DNA of 64,000 nt. Origin: Amycolatopsis sp. 2-15 (GTDB lineage Bacteria > Actinomycetota > Actinomycetes > Mycobacteriales > Pseudonocardiaceae). The notes beneath the pieces were generated by a model. That model worked only from the letters and a program-made list of their open reading frames with translations, was not told where the DNA came from and searched no databases. The DNA lies in assembly GCF_030285625.1 (NCBI RefSeq), contig NZ_CP127294.1, forward strand, positions 1-64,000. Direction: 5' to 3'. A program made the position numbers and the translations under genes. Shown here one piece after another: positions 1 through 8,089 of the stretch (the stretch's first letter is position 1; the number at the start of each line of letters is the position of its first letter).

Positions 1-1273
1 CCTCGGCGAACTCGAACCGTAACTCGGCGACGCACCGCTCGTACTTCTGTTCCATCTCGCGCTCGCTCTGCGCGGCGATGAGGATCTGCGCGAGCTCGTA
101 GGAGTAGCTGTCCTGCTCGGGCAGTTCGGACAGGCGCTGCCCTTCGCGTGGGCTGACGTCGATCGCGACGCCGTCGATCTTCTGCTCCAACGCGGCGATC
201 TCGGCTTCGGTCGGCGCCCGGGTCACCACGGCGTCGCGGGAGAAGCGCCGCAGGTACCACCGCCCGGCGATGCGGTAGGGACCGTGGGAATCACGGGGTT
301 TCGGTGCTTCACCGAGGCCGAGCCGGACCATGATGTCGTGGTTGGCGACACCGTCGACCAGTTCGAAAAGCTCGGCGTGGGACTGCGAATGCCGCGGGTT
401 GATCTCCAGCAGGCTGACCTGAGCGGTCCCGACGTCGCAGAAGAACTCGATGCTGAAGGTCGCGTTGTCGAAGCAGATCCGGGGCATCACAAGCTGCGCG
501 GCGTCTTCCATGCGCCGCACCACGTCGTCGGGCAGCTGGGATGGGTACTGGTGCCTGAGGAACGAAGACCGTTCCGGGTAGTCGATCGAGTCCAGTGCTG
601 CGTAGACGGTCACCTCGCCGTTCCAGACGTACCCCTCCACCGCGGCCTGCACCCCGGACAGCTCCGCCTCGGCGAGGCAGGCAGCCCCACCCACTGAGGC
701 GATCTCAGGCGGCAGATCCACCTTGCCGAGGACGTGATCAAACGGGTTGCCGACGCGTCCGACCCCCTGGCGGATTTCCGTGACAGCGGCGGCGAAATCC
801 TCCTGATCGGTCACGTGGAAAGCGAGCTCCGAGGAGAACGACTTCACCGGCTTGAGCCACACGGGAAAGGACATGCCCTCGGGCAACCCTGGTTCTTCCT
901 CGTCGAGATCGACGATGCCGAACGGCGGCGTCTCGTCAATCACCGCCCGTTGTTCGAGCCGGCTCCAGTACTTGTGCTCACACTTGAGAACCGCCTCGAG
1001 CGGGACGTGCGGCAGGCCGTGCTGCTCACACAGCAGAGGCACCAGCGTCGCGGCCGGGAAGTCCCAAAAGCCAACGATCGCGTCGATCCGGCCCTCGAAC
1101 GCGGCCAACTCCTCCGTTGCCTTGTCCAGCAGCCCGACGATGTCGATCTCGCCGTGCTGGAGCTCCTCCGGGGTCAGCAGGCCGTGGAACTTGTAGTTTT
1201 CGGCGTCCGGCAAGCGTTCCAGCACTCGCGCGTTGTCGGCGTCGAGGCCGATCACGAAAATGTTCTTCGTCAT
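1..1273 (-). CDS. ATP-grasp domain enzyme, C-terminus cut by window edge
   Basis: Reading leftward from ATG at 1273 the frame stays open to base 1 (about 424 codons), so the gene is partial. The N-terminus (MTKNIFVIGLDADNARVLE) is a preATP-grasp nucleotide-binding fold. The middle contains a typical ATP-grasp lysine region (FPVWLKPVKSFSS), and around residue 295-320 the Mg/ATP-binding strand pair SIEFFCDVG...LLEINPRHSQSH, with the Glu and Asn expected of carboxylate-amine ligases and biotin-carboxylase-like enzymes. These enzymes activate a carboxylate with ATP and join it to an amine or thiol; the substrate cannot be told. It lies 104 bp downstream of the CocE-type hydrolase on the same strand, so the two may be co-transcribed. 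Codon use is GC-rich and normal for a real gene. Confidence 0.85.
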   Translation of the reverse strand, partial: MTKNIFVIGLDADNARVLERLPDAENYKFHGLLTPEELQHGEIDIVGLLDKATEELAAFEGRIDAIVGFWDFPAATLVPLLCEQHGLPHVPLEAVLKCEHKYWSRLEQRAVIDETPPFGIVDLDEEEPGLPEGMSFPVWLKPVKSFSSELAFHVTDQEDFAAAVTEIRQGVGRVGNPFDHVLGKVDLPPEIASVGGAACLAEAELSGVQAAVEGYVWNGEVTVYAALDSIDYPERSSFLRHQYPSQLPDDVVRRMEDAAQLVMPRICFDNATFSIEFFCDVGTAQVSLLEINPRHSQSHAELFELVDGVANHDIMVRLGLGEAPKPRDSHGPYRIAGRWYLRRFSRDAVVTRAPTEAEIAALEQKIDGVAIDVSPREGQRLSELPEQDSYSYELAQILIAAQSEREMEQKYERCVAELRFEFAE

Positions 1274-1377
1274 CCGGTCGGTTTCCCGTTCGTCGTCGTG
1301 GTCATGGAATTCCCCGTCACCACGGCGACAAACTGGGCCATCTGGCACAACATGCACGACAGCAGGGTGAACGCGGT

Positions 1378-3408
1378 TCAGACCAAATCGCGCGGGACCA
1401 CGCGGTGCCAGTTTCGTGACATGATCCGGCGGGCGCCTTCGTAGGCGTCGAGCCGGGCATCGACGATGAACTCGTCGGGGGTGCAGGAAACCCGGGTGCG
1501 GGTCTCACTCCGAGCCGACCACTCGCCTCGCTCGAACGTCACGACCCACTCCGTTTCGGCCATGGCGGAGCAGAAGTCGTCGGCGACCCAGCTGTAGCGT
1601 TCGTGCACGTCACGGGTGATCGCGAGGTCGATGTCGTTGTACCGGACGGTGCCGGAGTTCTTCACGATGTCCAGTGCGGAGTGGTAGTCGACCAGGTCCC
1701 GCGAGACCGTCCAGCGCTGCTCGGGCGGGGTCAGCGCGGTGGTCGAGACCGGCGGCGTCCCTTCCGGCTGTTCGAACGGCCGCTCGGAGACCTCGTCGGA
1801 TTCTGCGACCGGCCGCACCGGGAGGGTCAGCGTGCTTTGTCCGGTGTGGATGGACAGTGTGACCGGCTCCGGCGGCGGCCAAGCGAGTGGCCAGTACGAA
1901 GTGGACAGAGAAAGCCGGATACGGTGCCCCGCGGGGAAAGCCTGCGCTACCCCGTTCAGTTCGAGCTGAACCTCGTAGACCTGCCCCGGTTCCAGAGGGA
2001 CGGGGTTTTCATGGCCTTCGCGGTGGGTGAGGTTGAGCAGGCCGTATGTCACGCGGGTGGCACTCCCGTCCGGGGCCACGTCCGACAATCGCGCCGCCAC
2101 CATCGCCACCGGTCGGTCGGCTGAGATCGTGAGCCGCACCTGTGGTGCGCCGAGGATCTCACAGCGGTCGGTGAGCACATCGGTGTCGAAGACGAGCGAT
2201 CCGCCGTCTTCCTCGCGCTGGTCGTAGGGCAGGTCGGGAGGTGCGCTGTAGGAAGCCCACTTCCCCGCGAACTGACCCACCGACAGCGGCGAGGACAGAT
2301 GCAGGGTCTCCTCGGGGGCGGTTTCGCCGGGCCGGGCGATCCGGTGGGGCGCGAGCGGGTGTTCCGACGGCGCTACGTGGGGCGAGGGCCAGCACGCCTC
2401 ACCGACCCACCGCCCTGGCCGGTCTTCATAGGAGGTCGACGGCGGGACGCTGTCCTGCATCCACGTGCGCAGCATCGGGCCGTCCATCACACCGTTGTCG
2501 ACGTCCTTGAGCCAGTGGTCCCACCAGCGCACCACTTCCTGGAGGTAGCCGATCGCCGGCCCGGGTTCGCCCAGGTGCGGATACTTGTGCGACCACGGGC
2601 CGATCAGGCCGCGCCGCGGCACGTCGAGGTGGGCCAGCAGCCTCGTCACCGCGTTCGAGTAGCCGTCGGCCCAGCCGCTGGAGGCGAGCACCGGCACCTG
2701 CACGTCGTGGTAGTTCTCCGACACTGACGCGTGCCGCCAGTACTCGTCGCGCCGCTGGTGCCGCAGCCACTGCTCGGCCCACAGGCTGCAGTGCTCCAGC
2801 CGCTCCAGCCACAGCTCGCGCCAGCGATCCCCCACCAGCGCGGGATCCGGCGGCAGCGTCGCGTCGGAGAACATCGTGCCGGACTCCGCGACGTTGTCCG
2901 ACAACAGACAACCACCCATGTAGTGCATGTCGTCGGCGAACCGGTCGTCGGTGAACGACGAGATCACGATCGCCCGCAGGCTCGGCGGTTTCCGCGCGGC
3001 CACCTGCAGCGCAGCGAACCCACCCCACGAGATGCCCATCATCCCCGTGACGCCACTGCACCAGGGCTGCGATGCCAGCCACGCCAGCACGTCCTCCGCG
3101 TCCTGCTGCTCCGACTCCAGATACTCGTCCTCAAGAACCCCCTCGGACTCCCCGGTGCCGCGGATGTCGACACGCACACAGGCGTACCCGTGGCCGGCGA
3201 GGTAGGGGTGATGAATCGAGTCGCGAACCGAAGTGAGATCACGCTTGCGATAGGGGATGTACTCCAGAATTCCCGGCACCGGCACGGATTCCGAGCCGGC
3301 CGGTCGCCAAATTCTGGCCGCCAGCCGGATCCCGCCCGACACGGAAATCCAGACGTTCTCGTCCTCGATGATGTCGTACGGCAGCGACGTGAGCGCACGG
3401 GTACCCAT
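1378..3408 (-). CDS. CocE/NonD (X-Pro dipeptidyl-peptidase S15) family acyl hydrolase
   Basis: 676 aa from ATG 3408; an upstream ATG at 3498 would add 30 Arg/Ser-rich residues without homology, so 3408 is preferred. The alpha/beta-hydrolase core comes first, with the nucleophile elbow GISWGG (Ser127) and the IRGTGESEG segment typical of CocE esterases. It is followed by the C-terminal jelly-roll domain of this family (about residue 390 onward). Family members hydrolyse esters, amides or X-Pro peptides in the cytoplasm. The extreme C-terminus (last about 120 residues, TAETEWVVTFERGEWSART...) resembles a small extra domain beyond a standard 550-residue CocE, so the protein is longer than usual. 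It is probably co-transcribed with the ATP-grasp gene; substrate unknown. Confidence 0.85.
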   Translation of the reverse strand: MGTRALTSLPYDIIEDENVWISVSGGIRLAARIWRPAGSESVPVPGILEYIPYRKRDLTSVRDSIHHPYLAGHGYACVRVDIRGTGESEGVLEDEYLESEQQDAEDVLAWLASQPWCSGVTGMMGISWGGFAALQVAARKPPSLRAIVISSFTDDRFADDMHYMGGCLLSDNVAESGTMFSDATLPPDPALVGDRWRELWLERLEHCSLWAEQWLRHQRRDEYWRHASVSENYHDVQVPVLASSGWADGYSNAVTRLLAHLDVPRRGLIGPWSHKYPHLGEPGPAIGYLQEVVRWWDHWLKDVDNGVMDGPMLRTWMQDSVPPSTSYEDRPGRWVGEACWPSPHVAPSEHPLAPHRIARPGETAPEETLHLSSPLSVGQFAGKWASYSAPPDLPYDQREEDGGSLVFDTDVLTDRCEILGAPQVRLTISADRPVAMVAARLSDVAPDGSATRVTYGLLNLTHREGHENPVPLEPGQVYEVQLELNGVAQAFPAGHRIRLSLSTSYWPLAWPPPEPVTLSIHTGQSTLTLPVRPVAESDEVSERPFEQPEGTPPVSTTALTPPEQRWTVSRDLVDYHSALDIVKNSGTVRYNDIDLAITRDVHERYSWVADDFCSAMAETEWVVTFERGEWSARSETRTRVSCTPDEFIVDARLDAYEGARRIMSRNWHRVVPRDLV

Positions 3409-3514
3409 GGATCTTCGCGTACCCGAGCCCACCGTCTCGGAAACACACCAACCGCGCCAGCGGCAGCTCAGCTTCTCACCGTCGGCCGACATGCGCAAAA
3501 CAGATGGCGCTCGT

Positions 3515-3883
3515 TCACAAACCTCCGCTGCCCGAGGGTGCGCGGCTCAGGTCTACGACGCAGAACACGTTCCCCTCGGGGTCGGCGAGTACCACGAAGT
3601 CGGGATCCAGGGGGTAGCTGTCCCAGTCGACGTGCCGGGCACCCAGCGCGACCAAGCGTTCGACCTCGGACCGTTGCTCGTCGGCGGTGTCCAAGACGAG
3701 GTCGAGGTGCAGCCGGGGTCGCCGCTCGACCGGTGAGGAACTCCGCATCAGGCCCAGCACCCGGTCTCCCCCGCTCCGCTGCCGAAGGGTGCGCCAGTTG
3801 CCGCTATCCCACTCCGGCGAGACTTCGAGCCCGAGGGCAGCGCTCCAGAAAGCACTGGCACAAGACAGATCGATCGGGGCCAT
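3515..3883 (-). pseudogene. VOC (glyoxalase-like) protein lacking its first strand
   Basis: 122 residues. From SAFWSAALGLEVSPEW through HLDLVLD...DPEGNVFCVVDL this is a clear glyoxalase/bleomycin-resistance (VOC) module, with the metal-site-like His and Glu near positions 57 and 103. The usual opening beta strand and the residues that precede the FW motif are missing: immediately upstream the DNA switches to the start of a DUF6098-type gene in another frame. The gene therefore looks like the product of a deletion that joined two genes. The apparent ATG at 3883 may not be an evolved start. It is probably non-functional or of altered function. Confidence 0.6.
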
Positions 3884-3965
3884 GCGACCAGCGGACGTAG
3901 AGATCTTCGCCGGCGTTGGCCGTGAACAGTTCGGACAGCTGATCGAGGTCGTGGACGGTCGGCAT
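3876..3965 (-). pseudogene. N-terminal remnant of a DUF6098-type gene
   Basis: ATG 3965 begins MPTVHDLDQLSELF, followed by EDLYVRWSHGP, which matches what I remember of the conserved start of the DUF6098 family (LYVRWSRGP motif). After about 30 residues the resemblance stops exactly where the VOC sequence begins in the neighbouring frame. This is direct evidence of a deletion junction at about 3876-3885. The function of DUF6098 is unknown. Confidence 0.5.
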
Positions 3966-3999
3966 GTCCTGCCCCTGCGGGTGCGCGGACGATCGCCGT

Positions 4000-4338
4000 G
4001 TGGATTCGGTCATCGTCGATGAGCACGCCGACGCGCTCGATGCGCACGTGCGCCAGATGGACGACCACGCCAACGCCCTCCGCCGCTACCGCGGCGGCCG
4101 GTGACCCGGCTGCCCACGAAGGAGACGATCGTGAGCTCACCACCCAGAACTTGGTCGAGGGCGTGTTCGCTAACCACGACTTCGGCGGCGAGATCCGGCC
4201 GCGACTACATCGTGCAGACCACCGAGGTCAGCCTCCGACCACCTCACCGAGCGCGGCGACGAGCTGGCACGCAGCCCGACCGAGCTGGACGCGCTCGGGC
4301 TGACACCACCGGAGTCCACCGGCCCCCGCGACGACTGA
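4000..4338 (+). pseudogene. Broken small plus-strand gene(s), family unknown
   Basis: Short stretches with protein-like composition occur in different frames: 4000-4104 (VDSVIVDEHADALDAHVRQ, ending in a stop), a segment after a good ribosome-binding site (aaggag at 4109-4114) reading DYIVQTTEVSL near 4203-4235, and 4237-4338 (DHLTERGDELARSPTELD ending PRDD stop). The last two join if one base is shifted near 4235, which suggests a frameshifted gene. I do not recognise a family. The following bases to 4572 hold no gene I can support. Confidence 0.3.
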
Positions 4339-4572
4339 GCTGTTCTTCGATGACCTTGCGCTCGCTGGCCTCGCCCTCAGGCGGCCTTCCGGGCTGCCTC
4401 TTCGTCGAGACGGCACAACAGCGAGCACGCGACCACAAGGCCTGCACCGCGTTACGCCGGTTGTACTGGCGAGGATTCATGGTGTGGCCCGTCGCGTTCA
4501 TTGGCGGGGCGATTTCGGGCCGGGGACGCCTGAGGTGTGGCGGCCCCGGCCCTGATGCGTCGTGGTCGGCGG

Positions 4573-5298
4573 TCAGGCGATCGCGCCGGCGGCGTCGATC
4601 CGGATCACCGAGCCGGTCAGGTAGCTCGCCCGGGGCGAGACCGCGAACAGGATCGCCTCGGCGATCTCTTGCGGCGCGGCGGTGCGCTGCAGCGCGGTGG
4701 CCCGGCCGAGGTCCTCGACACTATCGCCCCACTCGACCAGGACGCCGTCGGTCCTGGTCGGGCCGGGAGCCACCGAGTTCACCCGGACCTGGGGGCCGAA
4801 CTCCACCGCCCAGGTGCGGGTCAGCGACTCCAACGCCGCTTTGGACGCGCTGTAGACCGAGGCGCCGGGGATGCCCTTGGCGGTGGCCACGCTGGTCACG
4901 TTCACGATGCTGCCTCGGCCGCGGTCCATCATCCCGGACACCAGCCTGGCGACCAGGAAGTAGGCCCCGCGGACGTTGGTGTCGAACACCTGCTGGAATT
5001 CGGCGACGGACTGCCGCACGGTCGGTGAGGTCGGGAACGCGCCCGCGTTGTTGACCAGGATGTCCACCGGGCCGGCCTGCTCGGCCAGCGCTTCCACCGA
5101 ATCTAGGTCGGCGAGGTCGGCGCGGACGAACCGGACGCCGCTGTGGTCGCCGAGTCCGGCGAGCGCCGCCTTCCCCCTCTCCTCGTCGCGCCCCGAGATG
5201 ATCACCTGAGCTCCGTTGTTCGCGAGCAGACGGGCGGTCTCCAGGCCGATGCCCGCGGTGCCACCCGTGACCAGGGCGACGTGGTTGTCCAGTTCCAT
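4573..5298 (-). CDS. SDR family NAD(P)-dependent oxidoreductase
   Basis: 241 aa, the usual size for a classical short-chain dehydrogenase. It has the cofactor motif TGGTAGIG near the N-terminus, NNAG around residue 85, a catalytic Ser in NVTSVA, and YSASK (catalytic Tyr and Lys) around residue 150. It oxidises or reduces a hydroxyl/carbonyl using NAD(P)H in the cytosol; the substrate is unknown. It lies 67 bp downstream of the LLM-class oxidoreductase on the same strand, so the two likely form an operon that the divergent LysR gene at 6391 would once have controlled. A start at 5298 is supported by gaacgaatc upstream, though the ribosome site is modest. Confidence 0.9.
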   Translation of the reverse strand: MELDNHVALVTGGTAGIGLETARLLANNGAQVIISGRDEERGKAALAGLGDHSGVRFVRADLADLDSVEALAEQAGPVDILVNNAGAFPTSPTVRQSVAEFQQVFDTNVRGAYFLVARLVSGMMDRGRGSIVNVTSVATAKGIPGASVYSASKAALESLTRTWAVEFGPQVRVNSVAPGPTRTDGVLVEWGDSVEDLGRATALQRTAAPQEIAEAILFAVSPRASYLTGSVIRIDAAGAIA

Positions 5299-5365
5299 GA
5301 TTCGTTCCTCGTTGTGGTGCGGGTTTCCCGGGCGCGGTCTGTGCCGGGAAGGGGTTGGGCCGGGA

Positions 5366-6181
5366 TCAGTTCCGGTTGTCCCGCCAGGCCAGCAGGTCCT
5401 TCAGCGGGGACAGGTCGTACCCGAGGTCGGTCGGGTGGATCTCGGTGGTGAACAACGTGACGCCGGCAGCGGCGTAGCCGTCCGCGGTGACACCATCGCC
5501 CGGCCACGCGATCGAACGCTCGATCACGCGCTCGTCGCGGCCCGCTTCGGTGGCGAGCCGCCGGACCAGATCGTCCTTACGGCGGAAGGTGTCCAGGTCA
5601 AGGAAGCTGTGCCAGATGGTGGCATGCCTGCCGACCAGCGGCAGGGTCCGCTTCTCGCCGGAGCCACCGATCAGGATCGGAATCGGCCGCACCGGTGGCG
5701 GGTTCAGCTGGGCCAGCCGGTACTCGATCCGGCGCAGCCCGTCGGCGAAGTGATCCATCCTGGACTTCACGGTGCCGTAGTCGTAGCCGTAGACCGAGTA
5801 GTCCTTCTCGTACCAACCAGACCCCACGCCGAGGATGAGCCGGCCGCCGGAGATGTGGTCGACCGTCCTGGCCATGTCGGCGAGCAGATCCGGGTTGCGG
5901 TAACCGATTCCCGTCACCAACGTGCCGATCTCCACCCGGGTCGTCATCTCGGCCCAGGCCGCGAGCGCGGTCCACGCCTCGAAGTTGGTGACATCGGGCT
6001 GCTCCGGCAGCAACTCGGGTCCCTCACTGGTGAGCCGCACGAACGGCTTGTGGAAGTGGTCGTAGCCGAACACGACGTCCACTCCCATGTCCTCGGCGCG
6101 CAGCACCGCTTCCCGCCAGGACTTGTAGCTGGGCGCGCCACCGGGCCACAGGTGCGCACCGATCCGAACCGGACGTGTCAT
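5366..6181 (-). CDS. LLM class (luciferase-like, probably F420-dependent) oxidoreductase
   Basis: 271 aa. The N-terminus RIGAHLWPGGAPSY, the internal VFGYDHFHKP and the motif LGVGSGWYEKD are typical of bacterial luciferase-like monooxygenases and F420-dependent dehydrogenases of actinobacteria. These use reduced flavin or F420 on aldehydes, ketones or aromatic substrates. It is the first gene of the LLM-SDR pair. A 209-bp gap separates it from the divergent LysR start at 6391 and must hold both promoters. F420 versus FMN use is inferred from family and host, not seen. Confidence 0.85.
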   Translation of the reverse strand: MTRPVRIGAHLWPGGAPSYKSWREAVLRAEDMGVDVVFGYDHFHKPFVRLTSEGPELLPEQPDVTNFEAWTALAAWAEMTTRVEIGTLVTGIGYRNPDLLADMARTVDHISGGRLILGVGSGWYEKDYSVYGYDYGTVKSRMDHFADGLRRIEYRLAQLNPPPVRPIPILIGGSGEKRTLPLVGRHATIWHSFLDLDTFRRKDDLVRRLATEAGRDERVIERSIAWPGDGVTADGYAAAGVTLFTTEIHPTDLGYDLSPLKDLLAWRDNRN

Positions 6182-6390
6182 CGCCGGATCCTTTCGTGTC
6201 GAGCGGAGAGCGGGGGCGGTGTGCCTCCCGCACCCGGGTCAAGTCCCGGACACCCGGCGGTGTTCCGTCCGGGCCAACCGTCTCGACGATGGCGTCCATA
6301 AGCAGGTGCGCGAGTCCGGTCGCGGCCGGTGAGCGGCTGGGTAGCATGGGATCCGGCCTGGCGACGGCACGAGGAGGGTGCGCGGTACCG

Positions 6391-6810
6391 ATGGAGATCC
6401 GGGAACTCCGAGCGTTCGTGGCCGTGGTAGACGAAGGTGGCGTGTCCGCCGCCGCCCGCAGGTTGCACGTGAGCCAGTCCGCGCTGTCGCAGACCATGCG
6501 CGCGCTGGAAGCGCAGGCCGGCGCCACCCTGCTGGTCCGCGACTACAACGGCGCCCGGCCCACCGAACTCGGCGCAGTGCTGCTGGTGGAGGCCCGGGCC
6601 CTCGTCGAACAGCACGACCGGCTGGTCGCCACGATCACCGGCGCGGGCGCGGGCGCCGACGGCGAGCTGCGGGTCGGGGTGCCCCTGGAGCTGCCCGCCG
6701 ACCTGCTGCCCACCGCGATCGCCCAAGTGCGGGCCGGCCACCCCGATGTCCGGTTACTCGTGCGCCACGCGCGCAGCACTGTGCAGCTCGCCGAGCTGAA
6801 AGCCGGCGAG
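6391..6810 (+). pseudogene. LysR-type regulator, truncated: DNA-binding half only
   Basis: ATG 6391 follows gaggag at 6371-6376. Residues 1-60 are a canonical LysR helix-turn-helix (MEIRELRAFVAVV...AARRLHVSQSALSQTMRALE), then the linker and first part of the effector domain (LRVGVPLELPADLLPTA...HPDVRLLVRH). At codon 140 (after LAELKAGE, base 6810) the LysR similarity ends abruptly. The reading frame runs, without a break, into DnaE2 sequence. A normal LysR has about 300 residues; here the effector domain is mostly lost. It is divergent from the LLM-SDR pair, its likely former target. It could at most make a DNA-binding chimera unable to sense its ligand. Confidence 0.8.
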
Positions 6811-7436
6811 TTCGGGCGTGAGCACGTGGCGGTGGAGCTGATCGACCACGGCCAGCCGCTGGATTCGGTGCACAACGACCTGCTGGCCGGGATGGCGGAC
6901 GAGCTGGGGTTGCCGACGGTGGCGTCGAACAACGTCCACTTCGCCCGCCCGGAGCAGGAGCGGCACGCGGCCGCGGTGGCGGCGGTGCGGGCGCGCCGCT
7001 CGGTCGACGAGCTCGAGGGCTGGCTCCCGGCCGCCGGCACCGCGTTCCTGCGCGCCGGCGCCGAGCAGCACCAGATCTTCGCCCGCTACCCCGGCGCGGT
7101 GCAGCGGGCCGCGCTGCTGGGCACGGAGGTGGCGTTCGACCTGGCTCTGGTCGCCCCGAAGCTGCCCCGTTCCCCGTACCGGACGGGTTCGCCGACGAGG
7201 CTGACTACCTGCGCCACCTGACCTTCGAGGGCGCCCGGTTGCGTTACGGGGCGCGGGCGGACAACCCGAAGGCCTACGCCCAGCTCGACCACGAACTGCA
7301 GGTCATCGAGCAGCTCGACTTCCCCGGCTACTTCCTCGTGGTGTGGGACATCGTCAGGTTCTGCCGGGAGGCCAACATCCTCGCCCAGGGCCGCGGGTCG
7401 GCGGCGAACTCCGCGGTGTGCTTCGCGCTGCAGATC
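6811..7436 (+). pseudogene. Internal fragment of error-prone DNA polymerase DnaE2 (ImuC)
   Basis: Starting at FGREHVAVELIDHG, this is the end of the PHP domain and start of the polymerase palm of DnaE2: NDLLAGMADELGLPTVASNN, VHFARPEQER, AFLRAGAEQ, LALVAPKLP. After a missing C in the C-run at 7165-7168 it continues in the next frame (FADEADYLRHLTFEGARLRY, LDFPGYFLVVWDIVRFC, GRGSAANSAVCFAL). It ends at about 7436 just after the GRGSAANS motif. It has about 210 of roughly 1100 residues, so it is inactive. The first part is fused in frame to the truncated LysR and ends at the stop 7219-7221. Confidence 0.85.
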
Positions 7437-7692
7437 TGCCTGCCCGATCGTGGCGGCGGTTGTCGGTCGGGCAGTGCCGACGGGCCGCGTGAGTGCGAGT
7501 GGGTGTGCGGGCCGTTGGACCGCGCCCAAGACTCCTTCGTCCGCCCCAGCACGATCAGCCATCGACCTTCTCGGCAACGCCCTCCGCAACCCCACCCAGC
7601 CCGCCGCCCGACCCGGCGACGGCGACGAACCACCCCTTTGTGCAGCACCCTCCGCTGACGTTGCCCTTAACTACTGCCGTCAGAAACCCCGA

Positions 7693-7722
7693 GGCCCCAC
7701 CGGAAGCTCAGCCGGCGGGGCC
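7693..7722. terminator. Hairpin between DnaE2 remnant and toxin locus
   Basis: Arms ggccccaccgg (7693-7703) and ccggcggggcc (7712-7722) pair with one mismatch around an 8-base loop. It lies 30 bp beyond the stop of the minus-strand immunity gene, the right place for its terminator. The preceding 7437-7692 holds no gene I can support. Confidence 0.55.
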
Positions 7723-7752
7723 CCACCTTTCGCGATCTCCCTGCGGCAGCTT

Positions 7753-8079
7753 CTACGAGGGCAGCGCCAAGAATTCGTCGATCAGTCGCAGCAAATCATC
7801 GACCAGTAGCTCTTCTTGATCGGGTGAGATCTGATCGAGAGGAAGATTCCCTTCGATCACTTCCGGCATCCGCACAGATGCCACGAGGTACGCCCAATGA
7901 AGATTCGACTCACCCCCGCGAATTCGTTCGGAAAGCCAGCGCTGGAACCCTTTCAAAGGCTCGCCGTCCAGTGCGACATTGAAACCCTCAATGAAGGAGA
8001 CAGCCGTTGAGTACCTGTCATCAGGGAGGTACATCCTGCGCCGATTCTGCAGGTGAGCGCAGAGTTCTTTCAGATTCAC
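7753..8079 (-). CDS. Candidate immunity protein for the RHS toxin
   Basis: 108 aa from GTG 8079, chosen because aagg lies 7 bases upstream and the start then sits 10 bases after the RHS stop; an ATG at 8127 would overlap the toxin gene by 38 bases. The protein is small, acidic and without signal peptide or membrane segment (VNLKELCAHLQNRRRMYLPD ... QEELLVDDLLRLIDEFLAL). I do not recognise the family. Position directly after a polymorphic-toxin gene, tight spacing, size and charge are the usual marks of a cognate immunity protein acting in the cytoplasm. That role is inference from context. Confidence 0.65.
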   Translation of the reverse strand: MNLKELCAHLQNRRRMYLPDDRYSTAVSFIEGFNVALDGEPLKGFQRWLSERIRGGESNLHWAYLVASVRMPEVIEGNLPLDQISPDQEELLVDDLLRLIDEFLALPS

Positions 8080-8089
8080 TCGATCACCT

